From: Paratinospora sagittata
Lineage: Eukaryota > Streptophyta > Magnoliopsida > Ranunculales > Menispermaceae
Length of the DNA: 64,000 nucleotides
Assembly: GCA_035771175.1 (NCBI GenBank)
Contig: CM069605.1
Coordinates: 18,903,788-18,967,787, forward strand
Direction: 5' to 3'
In this document: positions 33,629 through 48,600 of the stretch, piece by piece
Position numbering within the stretch: the stretch's first letter is position 1
How the letters are laid out: each line of letters starts with the position of its first letter
Notes under the pieces: generated by a model
Database searches by the model: none
Seen by the model: the letters and a program-made list of their open reading frames with translations, nothing else
What the model was told of the DNA's origin: nothing
Translations under genes and position numbers: made by a program

Positions 33629-36600
33629 CTGTGCAATATGGAGTAGAAGCATAGATGCTAGTTAGTAATTCCATTGATAGTACCAAAGTTAGAAAGATAT
33701 CAATGGGGACCTATTTTTCATCATCGATTTAGATGGAGAGTCATGTATACTCCCATTTGCCTTCTTTGTCCTATGCTTAAATGCAAGGATCGAAAACCCG
33801 ACTTCGACCTTGACTTCAGTCACTTGAAAATCAAAATTAATTCAGGGAGGTTTGATTCAATGTGAAGAATTTTTGTAAAAATTCGCTAAATTAGAGAAGT
33901 TTAGAGAATTTTTGCATAAAGGTTAAAATATCTAGTTTTATTGTAATATAAGATAAAAATAATATAAATAGACACTTTCAATACATAAAAATATCCATAA
34001 ATGTCCTAACAAAATTAATCTTGCTAAGTGGGATGATAAATTTGAAATGTTGGCTTTTGATTTTGATCCCTTTTCTATGTTTTGATTTTCAATTTTGTGG
34101 TGGATTGCTTCTAGACATATAATTTGCTAGTATGACATTCCACCTTGCCTAATTTACTAGTTTATTATTCAAATGTATTGCTTTTCTCATCTTGTTATAT
34201 GAAATTTTAAATAAAAAATGGCTTTGGGAACACTTTTAATGTATTTTTAAGTTTTTGTTTCATTTTAATTTTCTTTCTTTCTTTACTTTGGTTTTTCTTT
34301 CTTCTTTTCTTCTTTTTTCGTGGGCATATCCCATCAAATCACATGATTTCATTTTTTGAGAAGAAAAATTACGTGATTTGTTAGCTTGTAAGATTTTTTA
34401 TTTATTTATGTTTGTTGATGAAGTTAAAAATAAAGCATAACTATTTGTAATTCTTTTATTTTTTATTGATGAAATAACATGTGTTTACTTCACTATCAGA
34501 ATTTCATCGAACTTTTTGTCATATTATTGCATTTTCTAATTGAAAAATTAAACTTTTATCAAAGTTAATCAAATTCTGTCAAATTTGTCAACTTTTATCG
34601 AACTTTTTGCACGATTTTTTGCATTTTTTAAATTACATCTAGTTTACACTTCAATGATTCAAAAAATCGAAAAAATTATTGAATTTTGGCGATTTTTTAA
34701 AATTTTCAAACCTTGATTACAAGAAACGGTTGAAAATTTAACTTTGCTCCAAACATTGATTACTTGAAAATCAGAGAAGCCCAGTATTAAAAAAAAAAAA
34801 GTTTATGTAGAGATGTATCATTTCAGAGAGGTTCAGATGGTTTTTGCCTAAATGTTGGGAAGATCTATATATTATGATAAGACAAGCATGAAGATAAAGT
34901 TATAACATACTAAATTGTAAAACATCTTGGTTTTCGACTAAAATTTATGATTGCAATAGCCTATGACTCAATGATACTTGATACATATTGGGTCAGGGAT
35001 GTATAATGAATTATTTCAAGAATTTTATTTTTATATTATGATTTCCAAAAATAAATAATACTTTTAGCATGGATTGGAGATTTTATGAATTCATTAACAT
35101 TAACATATAATTTATTCCTAACATGTTAGCTCCTTTTTTAGGCCAATATTGAAGTTTTGAACCCTTTCTCATTTTTATTATCTAGCGACCTTATAGTGTT
35201 ATAACCATTTTGCATAATACTGGACCTTAAGTTTCAAAATTTCTAGACTTTAGAGATATAATTTCATAAAAGTCAAAGTTGGCATCATTTTTTACGATTA
35301 CCCATTAAAAAAGAAAAAGTAAATGAATAGTTGTAAGAAAATGATATATACCAACTACTGCATTTTGTGAATTGTTTTGATTTTGTAATTTATTTATATG
35401 AATTTCATAATTTAGTGATTAAAAAATCTGAGAACTATGAGAAGTCTCAAGAAATTTTAATTCCATGCTTATACGATTCAGTTAACCTAATGGGAAAGCT
35501 TATTTATTCAATGAAAATTTTTAAAGACAGTCAGTTCTTCAATTTACTGCACTGCAACACAGTTCAGTAGTGTAAAATGGGTATGTCGTAAAGGACATGA
35601 AATAACCTTTGCAAATTTCTTGCTGATGATCTGATCTTCCTCACCCCAGATGATCAGTGTCTGCTGTTTTATCTGTTTATAAGCAACCATCTATAGTATC
35701 AGAACATTATATTAATAATCAAGGCATCAACTAGTGGACAGTGGACACTGCCAATCCAAAATTGTGCCATGTGAATGACAGAAAGAAGACAGCTTCTTTC
35801 CATTCTTTTGTCATGCCACAAGGATATGGATGTATTTGGCATTAAGTGTTGTTGGTGAATTCTTCTGATTCTTCAAAACATAACACTGCATTTCTGTTTA
35901 TGGAATTTAAAACTTTTTACCTGTTTTATCTGGGAAACAACATTATAGCCACCACTAATCATGAAATCAACGGTTGCATCTTCCCACCAAGGGAACAAGC
36001 AATGTAAGCGGCCCACCTAAATTAGAACACAGAAGGGAAACTGAGACCTTACATAATGTCAGAAACAAAAAAAAAAAGGAGCAGCTTGCTGGATATCATG
36101 AGATAATCATTATCATATAAACTGGTACAAAAATGCAATGCAGAACAGTTTCTCACCCATGGTAACAATTTCATTTAAATAAAATATCTGCCACAAAATA
36201 GAAAAGAAAATGGAATTATGATTTCAGTTGCTCACATTAGTATATTCGAAGTTGTTAGCAATGGAAATACTCCTGAAGGCCAAAAAATTTGCATATAACC
36301 TAAGTGGGATGCTCTTCAAGAAAGAAACCTGCTGATCAAAGACATTTCTATGATTAGGCAGAAAAAAATTATCCACAACCTTAAAATAAAAGAGAAGAGG
36401 ACGAAATAAGAAATAGGAGAAGAGATGTAAGAAATGAGGACACTTCGAATTCACTAGATGATGGAGGGTGGTACTCGCACTTGAACAGAGAAGGCCCCCA
36501 CCTTATCATAAAAAGTTGATTTGCTAAGCTTATGTCTTTGAATCAAGATTGCATGGGACATACTAATGAACTATGGGTGGATGGAAGAAAAATGGCAGTA

Positions 36601-39600
36601 CATAAGTTGTGAGTTATGACATCAAAATCAAGGTGGAATTCAAATTTACAGTAACATTCATAGGGAGATCTCCATTGGGTTTAGGTAGTTCAATTGTGAC
36701 GTGAAAGCAGCTCACGCAATATGACATTAAAATTTGGAATAAATGTTCAATGTTCTTACTTCTCAGCATGATATGAGGAAGTGTCGAAGCAAAATTATCT
36801 TGGATGATAGCTCTTTAAATATCTAGGTTGCTTCATATTAACATTTCATACTAGATAGAGAGTGACCACATTCTTCAGGAAAGAACTCCGAAGTCCAAAC
36901 TAATGCAATTTTAAAAGGCCCACTATTGTTAGAGTAATACTACAGAAACTCGGGAGCTACGCATGATAGAAACGAGGACATTCCCAAGTTTTACCTATCT
37001 TTTCTGCTATTGGTATACGAACATTGTACTATTTGTTGGGTTTTACATATCTTTTCTGCTATTGGTATACAAACATTGTACTATTTGTTGTGTATTTTGA
37101 CCATGACCCTTTTTAACTAGGAAGTTTCTTGCTTAGAGTCATTAAAATCACATTAAAAGTCCAAAAATAGGATTTTAGATAATTGCATAATTTTTATGGA
37201 ATTTTAGGATAAATATTATATTTTTAGTTTTTTAGCCAAAAGGAAGAAATGGTAAATCCAGGTATAATTTTGTGGTGTTTCAACTTTAGGAAATTTTATT
37301 AGGTTATTATTTTGTTTTAGGCAATTTTACCTTTTTTGGTATTTCTAGAGTCAAGGAACTCCCTAGGAGTAGATCGTGGTTTAAATCTCACTAAAGCCAT
37401 TTATATACATTGGTGTACCCAGTCATTTCATGGGAGATGGAGAACCAGAGTGCTGATGAAAATATTGGAAAATCAGAGCTTCTCAAGCTGTCAAGCACAA
37501 CATGGTGATGATCAGGGAACATCATCTATTGGACAACAAGATGGACATCATGCATTAAATAGTGTCGCTATAATGGGCCTGCAACACAATCAAAACTCAG
37601 CCCAAAAGTAAGTCCAAACCTAATCATTCGTAAACTACCCATACTTGAAACCCATGATCAAACTTTTTCACACGATTTACACCCCTTCTTAACTCTTTCA
37701 CATGCCAACCGAGCTCTCCAAAAACTAGGAGAAAACTTAGCCTTCAATCTGGATGGGTAACATTTCCAAATACATTTAGAAAATGACCCCATATGCCCTT
37801 GACACAAGATCCTTATGTCCTCCAATATAGCCACCATTCCAGGAATTGTTAATGCTTATTTTCAAGACTTATAACAAGAGATTTAGCTAGCTATCAATCC
37901 AGCTGACCAGCCTAGCTACACATCCAAAAACATTCCTATAGCTTAGCCTAATACTCCATCTTGACATTTGATTTTGTCATCTGTTTGACACATGATTCTA
38001 GCACCCATCTCTACTTTCATTTCATTTTCTTAAGTGCCACCTCTCATTCCATGGCCCTAAGACCCAATTTAGGAAACTTTCCCTAATCAGCTAACCTTCA
38101 CTCTACTCTTTACCATTTCTGCAAACTTTCACCCCTTGAATTTAGGAATTGGGACCAAAGTTTTAAAAATCCATTGACACTTACGCCTTGAGGCCCACCT
38201 CTGATGTAGGACAAATGGGGGTATTGGGTTGAAAGAAAATTGAAACATTGGTAGTTTTGTGTTGGGAATGGTCATGAAAAGTAGAGGTAAAGGGTTAGAG
38301 TAGCAAAATGAGATAGAAGGTCTAGGAATCACTCCTAGAAGTCCTTGGCATCACACCTAAGGTTGGATTGTATCACACAAACCCAAAGGAGAAAAAGACT
38401 CAAATTTGTAACTTTTGTTCAATGCCCCAAAAGAAGATCACAATCCTATTTATAGACTTCTACAAAGGATCAAGAATTAGCAATGATTTTTGGAAAATAC
38501 AAGTATTAAAGTTTTAGGAAATCTAACGGATTTTTGACATTATTAGGCCTCACTTTTTTTTATATATCCATAAATAGGCAAGAAAAAAATTATGTCCAAA
38601 ACTAGGCAAGTTTTAGACACCTCGGTGCTGAGTTGGCATTTTTTTTAAAAAAAAAAAAACAAAGTGAATGGCGCAGAGGCGCCATTCATAGTTAAATAAA
38701 TAAATAAATAACAGAAAATCTAGAAAAAGTGGATGGCGAGAGGCGCTATCCATTATTAAATAATAATAAAAAAACAAAGTGAATGGCTATTAAAAAAATT
38801 CTGGAACGAAGTGGATGACGCCTCTTGAAGTGGCCATCCACAGTAAAAAAAAAAAGAAAAAAAATTAAACCAACAAAATCATACAACCCCCCCCCCCCCC
38901 CCCCCCCCCCCATGTCTCTCTGACGTCCCATTCACTTTATTTCAGAAATCGCACAAGGGTTTTTACCCTTTTGCGATTTTTTTTTGTTGTTTTTTTAGCA
39001 AAGTGAATGGCACCGCCATCCACTTTGTTCCAGATTTTTTTTTTAATAGCCATTCACTTTTTTTTTATTAACTTTCCAGATTTTGTATTGTTTTCTTATT
39101 TAATAGTGGATGGCGCCTCTTTCACTTTGTTTAAAAAAAAAATGAAAAAATCGCACTAGGATAAAAACCCTTGTGCGATTTCTAAACTAAAGTGAATGGG
39201 ACGCCAGAAGAGAGGGGACGCCGGATAGAGAGGACGCTGGAGAAATGAAGCCGGAGAGACGGGGGGTTTCTTTTTTTTATTGGCGCTGTAAATGTTTTAC
39301 ACTTCGACGAAATCGCACAAGGTTAAATTTTTTTTTGTGCGATTTCGTTGTTTTTTTTTATGGTGGATGGCGCCACTTCAAGAGGCACCATCCACTTTGT
39401 TCCAGATTTTTTTTAATAGCCGTTCACTTTTTTTTTTTTTTTTTACTTTATTCCAGATTTTTTTTTATTTAACAATGGATGGCTCCTCTTCAAGAGAGGC
39501 CATCCAGTTTTTCTAGATTTTCTGTTTTCTTTTTTTTTTTAATTTAAAAGTGGATGCGCCGAGGGCACCATCCACTTTTTTCAGATTTTCTGTTTTTTTT

Positions 39601-42600
39601 TTCTTTTTTTATTTAACTGTGGATAGAGGTGCCATCCACTTTGTTTTTATTTAAAAATATATAAATAAATAAATAATGCCAACTCGGCACCTAGGAATGT
39701 CAAAAATCCAAATCTAACAACCCCTAGGAATTCTAAGTATTCCATGGAAAATCTAAGAACTCCATAGGAACACTAAAATAATTATGACTACTGACTACTA
39801 TTTATTTTATCTAGGAAAACTAAGGACACTTAATACTTCTTGGTGAAAGAACCAACTGTTTGACTTTCTTCTTGACCAACTCCTCAGTTGCACAACTTCA
39901 TTAATAAGGTGACCTATAAAAGGTCACAACTAGCTCCACCATCTTCTAGAGAATTCCAAATCAGCTGCTTTATTCTCAACACCAGATTTCCGAATAATCA
40001 CAAAACTGTACTCTTGTAAGAAAGAAACCCATTTCCCATGTCGATGACCAAGTTTCTTTTGAGAATTGATGTATTTGAGAGTTTCATGATCAGAATACAA
40101 CACAAATTCTTTTGGGAGAAGATAGTGACGCCAATAGCGCAATGCTGTTGGCGCCATCTGTTTGACACATGATTCTAGCACCCATCTCTATTTTATTTCA
40201 TTTTCTTAAGTGACATCTCTCATGCCATGGCCCTTAGACCAATTTTAGGAAACTTTCCCTAATCGACCAACCTTCACTCTACCCAGTACCATTTCTGCAA
40301 ACTTTCACCCCTTGAATTTAGGAAATGGAACCAGCTAGAAAACCATCCATTGTTGCATGTTAAACTCAATCTCAACACTCTCTTGAAAAGGGTTAAACTT
40401 TCTCCCGTGATAAGATAAAAAATGGAAAATGCTAATCTAACTTTAGTAGTTGCAATTTTAAGTGCAAATACACATGCACAACCATTGGATGAATGTATGT
40501 GTACACATCTCGAGGTATGTAATAAATGATCCCATGGTTGTGCATGTGTAGTTGCACTTAAAATAGCAACTATTAAAGTTAGATTAGCATTTCCCAAGAT
40601 AAAATACCATCTCAAAGCTATCCACTAGTTTATGAATTTCACTCTTTAAACACTTCTATTTTTGCCTATATCTCATACCTACCTTGTAAGCAACTAATCC
40701 ACTAGATAAACTAGCCAACTGATGCTATCCTAAAATGTATTGAAAATTCAAAGGATTTATCAATCTTAATCATTGATAAATGAGGGTGATGTTTTTTTGA
40801 GGATTCCTCAAGCCTTTAATAATTCAAAAATCAGTTGGAATCAAATATTGGCACTAACTGGCACGCAGTGACTCATTTGGTGGAGTAACCTCCATGAATA
40901 TGCATGAGATCAGTTTCACATATCAGCCAACCTGAAAATCAGTATTTACTATTTATGAAAGTCTATAATAACAGCTGGTGTGCATCTACTGACCTCAGAG
41001 ATTAGAGAAGCTTCTTCACACAAAGTGAGAAGTTGACATTCTTAATGTCTCTGACTAAGCAAGCTGTTGAATACTGTCACTATTGGTTAGGCAGGTCAGG
41101 AAGGTCAACAGGCCTCCTTAGGTAATAAGAGAAAATGCTCAGGATGTTGTATAGAAGTGTATGACGTCTCCAAGCTCCATGTGAACTCTGGATAGATAGA
41201 CTTAAGCAACAACTTCTCAGCAAATCTTGGCCTCTTGATAGAAGAAAGCTTAAATTATATCTATATCCATAATTGTGATGGTCATAGACAATTTATCAGG
41301 CCTTTATGCAGGACAGTCTATGGTTAGTTATGGTGGACTTGAAAGGTCTTGCGCACATAAACCTTCCCCAACGCAAACACACAGCATGCAATTGTCTGGA
41401 TACATGCACATCACAAACAAACATGCACACATACATGTATAGGGTTCATCTTAATAACAAGTATCTAAAGCTAAACAACAATGTTTTAAGCTAGTAAATG
41501 AATCTACATATATATGGAACAGAAACGCTCACCCCGGCATAAGCAAATGATCTAGGTAATTTGGATAAATTTCCTGTACCTTCTGTATAGACACTCGCGT
41601 CAATCAACACCAGCTTTGCAACCTACAAAACAAAGAAGAAAAACTATGTTGAGGTACCTTATATAAAACAAACATTACTTGTACAAAATACTCAAAGCTT
41701 GAACTTACTACTAAGGCATGTCGAGGGGTGTAGGGTTCGACTACTAGAGTCAATCCTGAGTTCGAGCCTTCCCACTCTCCAGACAAAATATTGGGGGAGG
41801 GGATTAGTGGTTTGTGGCGATTGCCGGGGCCGACACCTCTCAAGTTGTTTCTTCTCAAAAAAAAAAATGGTGCATAATTTTTCTTTTTAAATTCCAGGAT
41901 CTACGAAGATCCAGCCAAGCTAAAACTACTACAATATTTCATTACAAAGCATCCTGACTATAAGCCAACAAAGCCAAACCAGAATGTGCTGAATATTTTA
42001 GATACTTGTCGACTCCTCATTGCAGATTTCCAGCAAAAATGGACTAGATATAAACTTGACTAATATTTAGTGATTTCAGTTAAGTCCGTACTTCAACACC
42101 AGTGATATTTAAGGAATTATATTGCTTCTTTTGAGATTGTAAGACTTGATTAGACATACCACCCTGAGCATTGAAAACCCATAATCTCTGATTAATTAAA
42201 TTTTGGAATTAAATCAGAGAAGTCTCAATCAACATAAGAAAAAAATCTTGTATGACATGTTAGAAAAGTTTAGAAGATTTCTATCTAGATATTAAGAAGA
42301 TCCATATATTTTTCAAGATATGATAAAACAAGTATAATCATATACTAAGAACGTGGAATCATTTACATTTATACTACTATAACTCTTGGTGCAAATTGTC
42401 ATAGAACAAACTATCTATAACTTCTATTCTAATCACGAATTGGTCACTTGAAAAACAATATAATATATTTTTTCATATATGGGACAGAATTTGTTGTAAA
42501 ATTGAGGTTATTTCGTTTTTTCCCCTTATCATAGATGGATCCCTTAGCTTGGAGAGCAGACCTTATTGAAAAAGGGGGAATGAGTTTGGATGCTCACTTT

Positions 42601-45600
42601 GATCAAGTTCGTATTGGATGCTCTTCCTACTTACTATCTGTCAGTTTTTCAAATTCCTGTTCAGGTGGCATATAGGATTGAGAAGTTAATGAGAGATTTT
42701 TTGTGGGGGAACGAAGAAAAGACACATGGTTCTCACTGGTCGCATGGAGTACAGTTCAGAGGCGGGTTGATCAGGGAGGTCTATTGGAAACATTATCTGC
42801 AGAAATAAAGCTTTGGTGGAAAAATGGCTTTGGAGGTTCGCACTTGAAAAGGACCAGTTGTGAAGGAAGATCATATGTAGCAGGCATGGTATCCGAGACA
42901 CGCATTGGGTTGTTGGGTTAGCAACTAGAGCCACTCTTAGGAGCCCATGGAAACTTATATCATCCATCTATCATGTTTTCCTTCCTTTCATCAGACTCAA
43001 ACTTGGAAAGGGGGATTTCATTTGATTCTGGGAGGATCTCTGGTGTGGGAACAACACTTTTCAGTCCCTTTTCCCTAATCTATATCGACGTTCACGATTG
43101 CACAATAGGCCTGTGTCCGAATTCATTAGAAATCTTGATGAACCTTCACTGATTTGGGATTTTTGTCTAGGTAGGCACTCTTCTAGGGTGAGGATGATGT
43201 TTCACTATTACTCAGTATGTTAGAGGGTTGTCATTTATCTGGGGACGTTGATTGATTGTCTTGGTCATGGGATCCATCTGGCTCTTTCTCCACCAAATCC
43301 TTTCACTCTGTCATTCTCAACGACCACTCCACACTCTCATCCCCTTCTTACCTCTCCATTTGGAAAGCCAAGGTTCCCTCAAAAGTTAAATTTTTGGGCT
43401 GGGTAGCTGGCCATGGGAAATGGAATACGGGGGACATGCTACAAAAATGTTTCCAGCATATGAGCCTCTCTGCATATTGGTGTTACTTGTGTCGTCAAGA
43501 TTTGGGGTCTGTGCGGAATATCTGTTGGAGCTGCCCGGTTGTTAGAGAGGTGTGGGCTAGATGGTGTCATCACTTCCCAGTTATGGACAATGTTATCATT
43601 GATACGGAGGATTGGGACATTTTCCCTCTCATGAATTCTATACAAGATCCATGGCGGGATCATTGGAGGGTGCCTTGTCTGGCGGTTCTTTGGTCTTTGT
43701 AGAAAGAGAGGAACAATACTCTTCCAAGACAATTTTTGTTCTATATCTAGAGTGTGGTAAAAGTCCCAAATGTTAGCTTTTTTTTGGGTAGCTAATAGTT
43801 CATTATCCTTGGGTCATTCTCTAGGGGCCTGGCTTAGAGGGGCAATATTGTTCCCTCATAGGGTATTGTCACACCCTGGGTTGCACAGCGTGCCCCCTAC
43901 CCAGGTGTGGGCGCACCCCCTCGGGGCGAACGCCTAGCCATTATGGATCTATATACAAACATTAAACAACCATCAAACAAACACCAAACATATCAAGGCA
44001 ACACATAGAGTTTGGGCAAAATGCAATTGGGTTATGGGCTAGATGAAATAATTTTCGGGGCGTCACAGGTATTGTGTCAGTCGTATTATTTTCTTTTCCT
44101 TTGTACAGCCCATACAACTTGATCATTAATACATATATAATACTTTCTAGTTTCTTTTAAAAAGGATCTTAATTTGAAGCAGGCTTTCGAGTTTGCCCTT
44201 ATCCTAGTAGCAACTCAAGATTTTGCTAGCCTTGGCCAACCTCCTTTGATGAGCACTTTTGAGATATGTGGCTTTAGAGGCCACCCCTATGAACAAGAAT
44301 CGCCTTCCTTTCTAAGTTTCAGAGTTGAGAGAACATCATTGTCTTCTTGTCCTACTTTTCCCTTGAAAGTGTTAGAGTTTGCACTTTCATCGCTATAGCA
44401 CCATAGTAAGACTATACCCTTGAGTTAACACAAGTTTTGAGCATGGTGTATTTCTTTAGCACATATTGCATAGTTGTACTTTTTTCAATATATTCATTCT
44501 TGCTCAACAATTTATCTTGTACTCTATATATTCCTCACATGTGAGAAGAATAATATGAATATTTACAACCTTACTTGATATCAAAGGGCTATAGATCCTT
44601 CGCTACAAAACTGCATTTTGTTTTGCTTCTTTAGTTTGTGTTTCTATAACCATTGCATTCTTGTTACAAAGCCACCTTGAGCACCCTGTAGACCTACTAG
44701 CACAGTATCACTATATAGTATTGTGCACTATGTTGTGATATATTGCCACACTACAGTTTGTTGCACTACAATAATTTTGCTATCTATTTTTTTAATGGCT
44801 TCTACATCAACCCTTTCTTGCAACCATGTAATTTAATGAAAACAACTATTTGTTGTGACACAAGCAAATGAGTAATTCTTGGTTGGCCAAAATGTTTGAA
44901 GATTTGTTGATCGATCTTTTCCCCAACATAGACCATTTCTCAATACCAACCAACGAATTGCTCCTATTATCAATATAAAATTTATTTCATGCCATCCCAC
45001 ATATCAATTTGTTGGAAAGTATTGACCAAATCCAGTAGATTTGGTTTAAGAGATATTCTAGAGTCAAATCCGGTAGATTTCGTTTAAAAGATATTCTAGG
45101 AGTCAAATCCTAGGATCTTGCTGTAGATATCCTATTTTTGCAAATAGCTTGATATTAGGGATCTGATTTGTTGTAAATCACTGTAAATTAGTTCCTACAA
45201 GTTAGCTAGTAGATATTATTTATACTGAGGACTGTAAGACATCTAATTACAATACAATTGATTTTCTTCTTTTCTCAAATTTCACAATCTCTAGTAAGCA
45301 TTGTAGCAACAATTCTATTTGAGCCTATCTTGGTTAAGTCGTAAACTGTCAGATGCTGCAGGAAACTTGGGACTACCTCCAACATCACAATCCTTAAAAT
45401 TTTATTGCAAATATTTTTTTTTAAAAGAAAGTAAAAGGTATTTTATATATGTATTGATAAAAGAAAAGAAACTATACACAACGATCAATACTGGCCACAA
45501 TCCTATACAGATACGCAATTACCCCAAACCCCGGAGCCAGACACCCATCCCATAACCTCTAGATAGCTATTAGCTACCAAGTAAGAAGCTAAGAAATGAG

Positions 45601-48600
45601 AAGACTCCCACACGTTTGTAGCCGAAAGAGACTCATCATGAAACACCCGTTTGTTCCTTTCCTTCCATAAAGGTCGTAAAATTGCCATACATACCACCTT
45701 CCAATGGTCCCTCCATAAGTTTATTGCAAATATTCAAAACCTTTAATTTCAGCCATTGTTTTTAGAATTTTTAATCATAATCCAACTATTTTGGGACTTG
45801 GTGAATTGAATTGGAAATCCGAATCGGTGAATTGTAAATATTTATGTATTAAATATAGATATATCTATAAGGGCATTAGTGTTATTTTAGCTTATTAATG
45901 ATTTAGACCAACTACCTACGAGTCATTTTGTGACTCAAACCGGGTTGATCCAATTCAATTGTGATAGCAAGTCAAGAACCTAGTTAGGATTGACTTTTGG
46001 TAATTGAATTGTGAATTGTACTATTCACCAATCGTGATTCAAACTAATATTAGCTCTTCAATAACGCCAAAAGTTCAAAGCTCATTTCTAATTATTTGCA
46101 ATGCAATATGCCAAATCACTTTTTGATTCTTTGACATCTAGTAATGAACATGTATCAAGCAAGGATTTGATTTCTTCTATGGCCTTGGTCTAGACTATGA
46201 AATGCTAGTGTTAGTAATTTTAAACACATTCTCTTTACCTAATATTGAAGATCATGCTCGTTTGCTTACTTTAGAAAATTATGTTTCTTCAACTTCTTAG
46301 CTAGTTCAACTTGCTCTTCTTGTCACTCAACCAATTGGACAATCTACTAATTTTGCACCCCATCTATAGGATATGTTAACTTTGGTCCCAATCAAGGTCC
46401 TCCAAATCATAATAACCATAATTGGACCAACGACGCTAGTCAATGACATCAAGGCCGTTGTAATCAAAATCACAACTCCTCAAGCACCAAAGCTCGCAAT
46501 TATGCTATTAGTTGTCAACCATCTTGGTCATTGCCCGTACTTGCTATTTGCTACCAACAATATGCTCCAATGCAATGTTCCCAATCAATGCAACCTTTAA
46601 GCTTCACACGTGTTCCATATCTCCCTCTACACTAAACAATGTTCCACCATATGATTCTTTTTTAGTTAATTCACCCACCACTAACTTACTGGTCTTCAAC
46701 TCTTTGGTTATCAACTACAATAGAAAACAACTTGGTATCCTGACTCTAATGCTACTCACGACCCTCATCTTGTACTAAAACAAGCCACTTATATTGGTGT
46801 TGAACACGTGCACTTGGCAATAATTACACTCTTCCTGTAGCCCACTTTGGTGATATCCTTATTCAAGTTGGTAATCATTCTTTTCAACTTTGTAATGTTA
46901 CTCATCTTCCTACCATGACTAAAAAACTTCTTGTCAAATTTACTCATGACAACAATTTTCGCTTCTCTTTTGATCCTAATGGTTTAACCATATCTATCTA
47001 ATGTTTCATTATTGGCCCATGTAAGAATAGTCTTTACCCATTGTAATTCACTCAAACTGCTCCCCTTGCACTGGCAGCATTGTCCTGATCTAGTGCATTG
47101 TGTCATAACCATTTAGGACACCTTCCAATGAAGTCTTACAATTACTAAATTCAAATAAGTTAGTGTCATCTAATTTCAAATTCACCATGGCGTAGTGCTA
47201 CCTGTTGTCCAAGGTTTTGTAGTTCAAACAAGGTCATGGGCTCAATCGAAGCCTCTTCTCTTTCATCAATTTCCTCCATTCAACCTAGTAATCAAGGTGG
47301 GGGGTTGTGCAAATATTTAAAAAGTTTAGGGGGGTCTCTCTAATTTAAAAAAAAAAGCTTTAAAAACATAACCCCCCCCCCCCCCCCCTTTCAACTTTAC
47401 CCTCGAACCTTTCTCTTCATTAGCCCATCCCTTCCATTTGCTCCAATCAAGAAATGCCGTCGAAATCTCTAGCAACCCTCCACCATAAATATTTGCCGCC
47501 CAACAATTTTTTTTTCTTTTGTTTGACGCACAGGAAAGCTTCCAATTTTTTCAAATCTCTTGGAGCTTTGACCAAAGACCATTAACTGTTGTTTCTATGT
47601 TTATTTGACTGTTGACGACCCTCTGACAACATTGGGGATGAAGTAAGAAGAAGAAGATGATGATGAGAAAATATACAACAAGGACATCGATAAAGATGAT
47701 TCAGATAATAATATTGAAGATATTGATGAAGTAGTTCTTCAAGAAGGCTTTGATTGATGATGTTTAAACTTTAAACTTTAAATTTTAGATTCACTCTTTT
47801 GTGCTTGAGTTTTGTTCTTTTGAATGTGTATTGTGGCATGAATTAATATTTTGTGGACATGATTTTAATTAATATGAAGTGTTTTTTATCATTTCATGAA
47901 AATTTAACATTTATTATATAATATAGTTAGATATATGTAATTCTTCTGTATATGAACTGTCCAGGGACCTATAAATAATTAATTAATTATCTAGAGAATC
48001 ATAAATAAATATATTTTTTATTGCCTAGGTCGCGCCTCGCCTAGACATGGAAAATCGCTTTGGTGCCTTGAAAACACTGCTTTAGGTTAATCTAACTATC
48101 TTGCTTTTGAAATTAATAAAGAACAAGCCACCACCATTTTATTTAAAACATTCTAATCTTTGGATGTCACCAATAACTTTTGTTTATCTGATATGGACTC
48201 TATATGCCTCCAAGAAGAACTTACGCCCCATTATTTGGAACTTCATATCCTCATTGGAGCATGTATCTATATCGAAAGATGATTGGGTGAATAAGATCCC
48301 CCAATCATGCCATTCAGATTCTTGTCTATCACCAGATATTAGTGCAACTGCTAATGGACAAGTGGAAGCAGTCAACTCTGCAAAGTCACCCCTATTGGAG
48401 AAGCGTGGGAAGAAGGAGAAAAAGAAGATGAAGGATCAGGTAGTTGATATTAGAGATTTTGAATCCAAAGATCATCAAAGATATACAGATCAAGGAATTA
48501 AAATTGAAATAGTCGGTCCTAATTCTAATAACCAAGGTTCTATGGTGTAAAATCTCATGGCAAAAGAGTTTGTGCACATTGTGAGCTTAGTGTTCTTGAA

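Larger units (their letters stand above)
36329..41532 (-). other. Intron 6 of the hydrolase gene (5.2 kb)
   Basis: Contains a two-copy 52-bp tandem repeat, a 180-bp direct duplication enclosing a foldback element and a gypsy RNase H scrap, and a MITE, each listed separately. An open frame at 37,336-37,611 on the plus strand has no recognisable domain and is not called a gene. Confidence 0.85.

Noticed and set aside
37336..37611. 91-codon frame in intron 6
   Set aside because: No recognisable domain, no splice or transcript support, and no homologous copy in the window.
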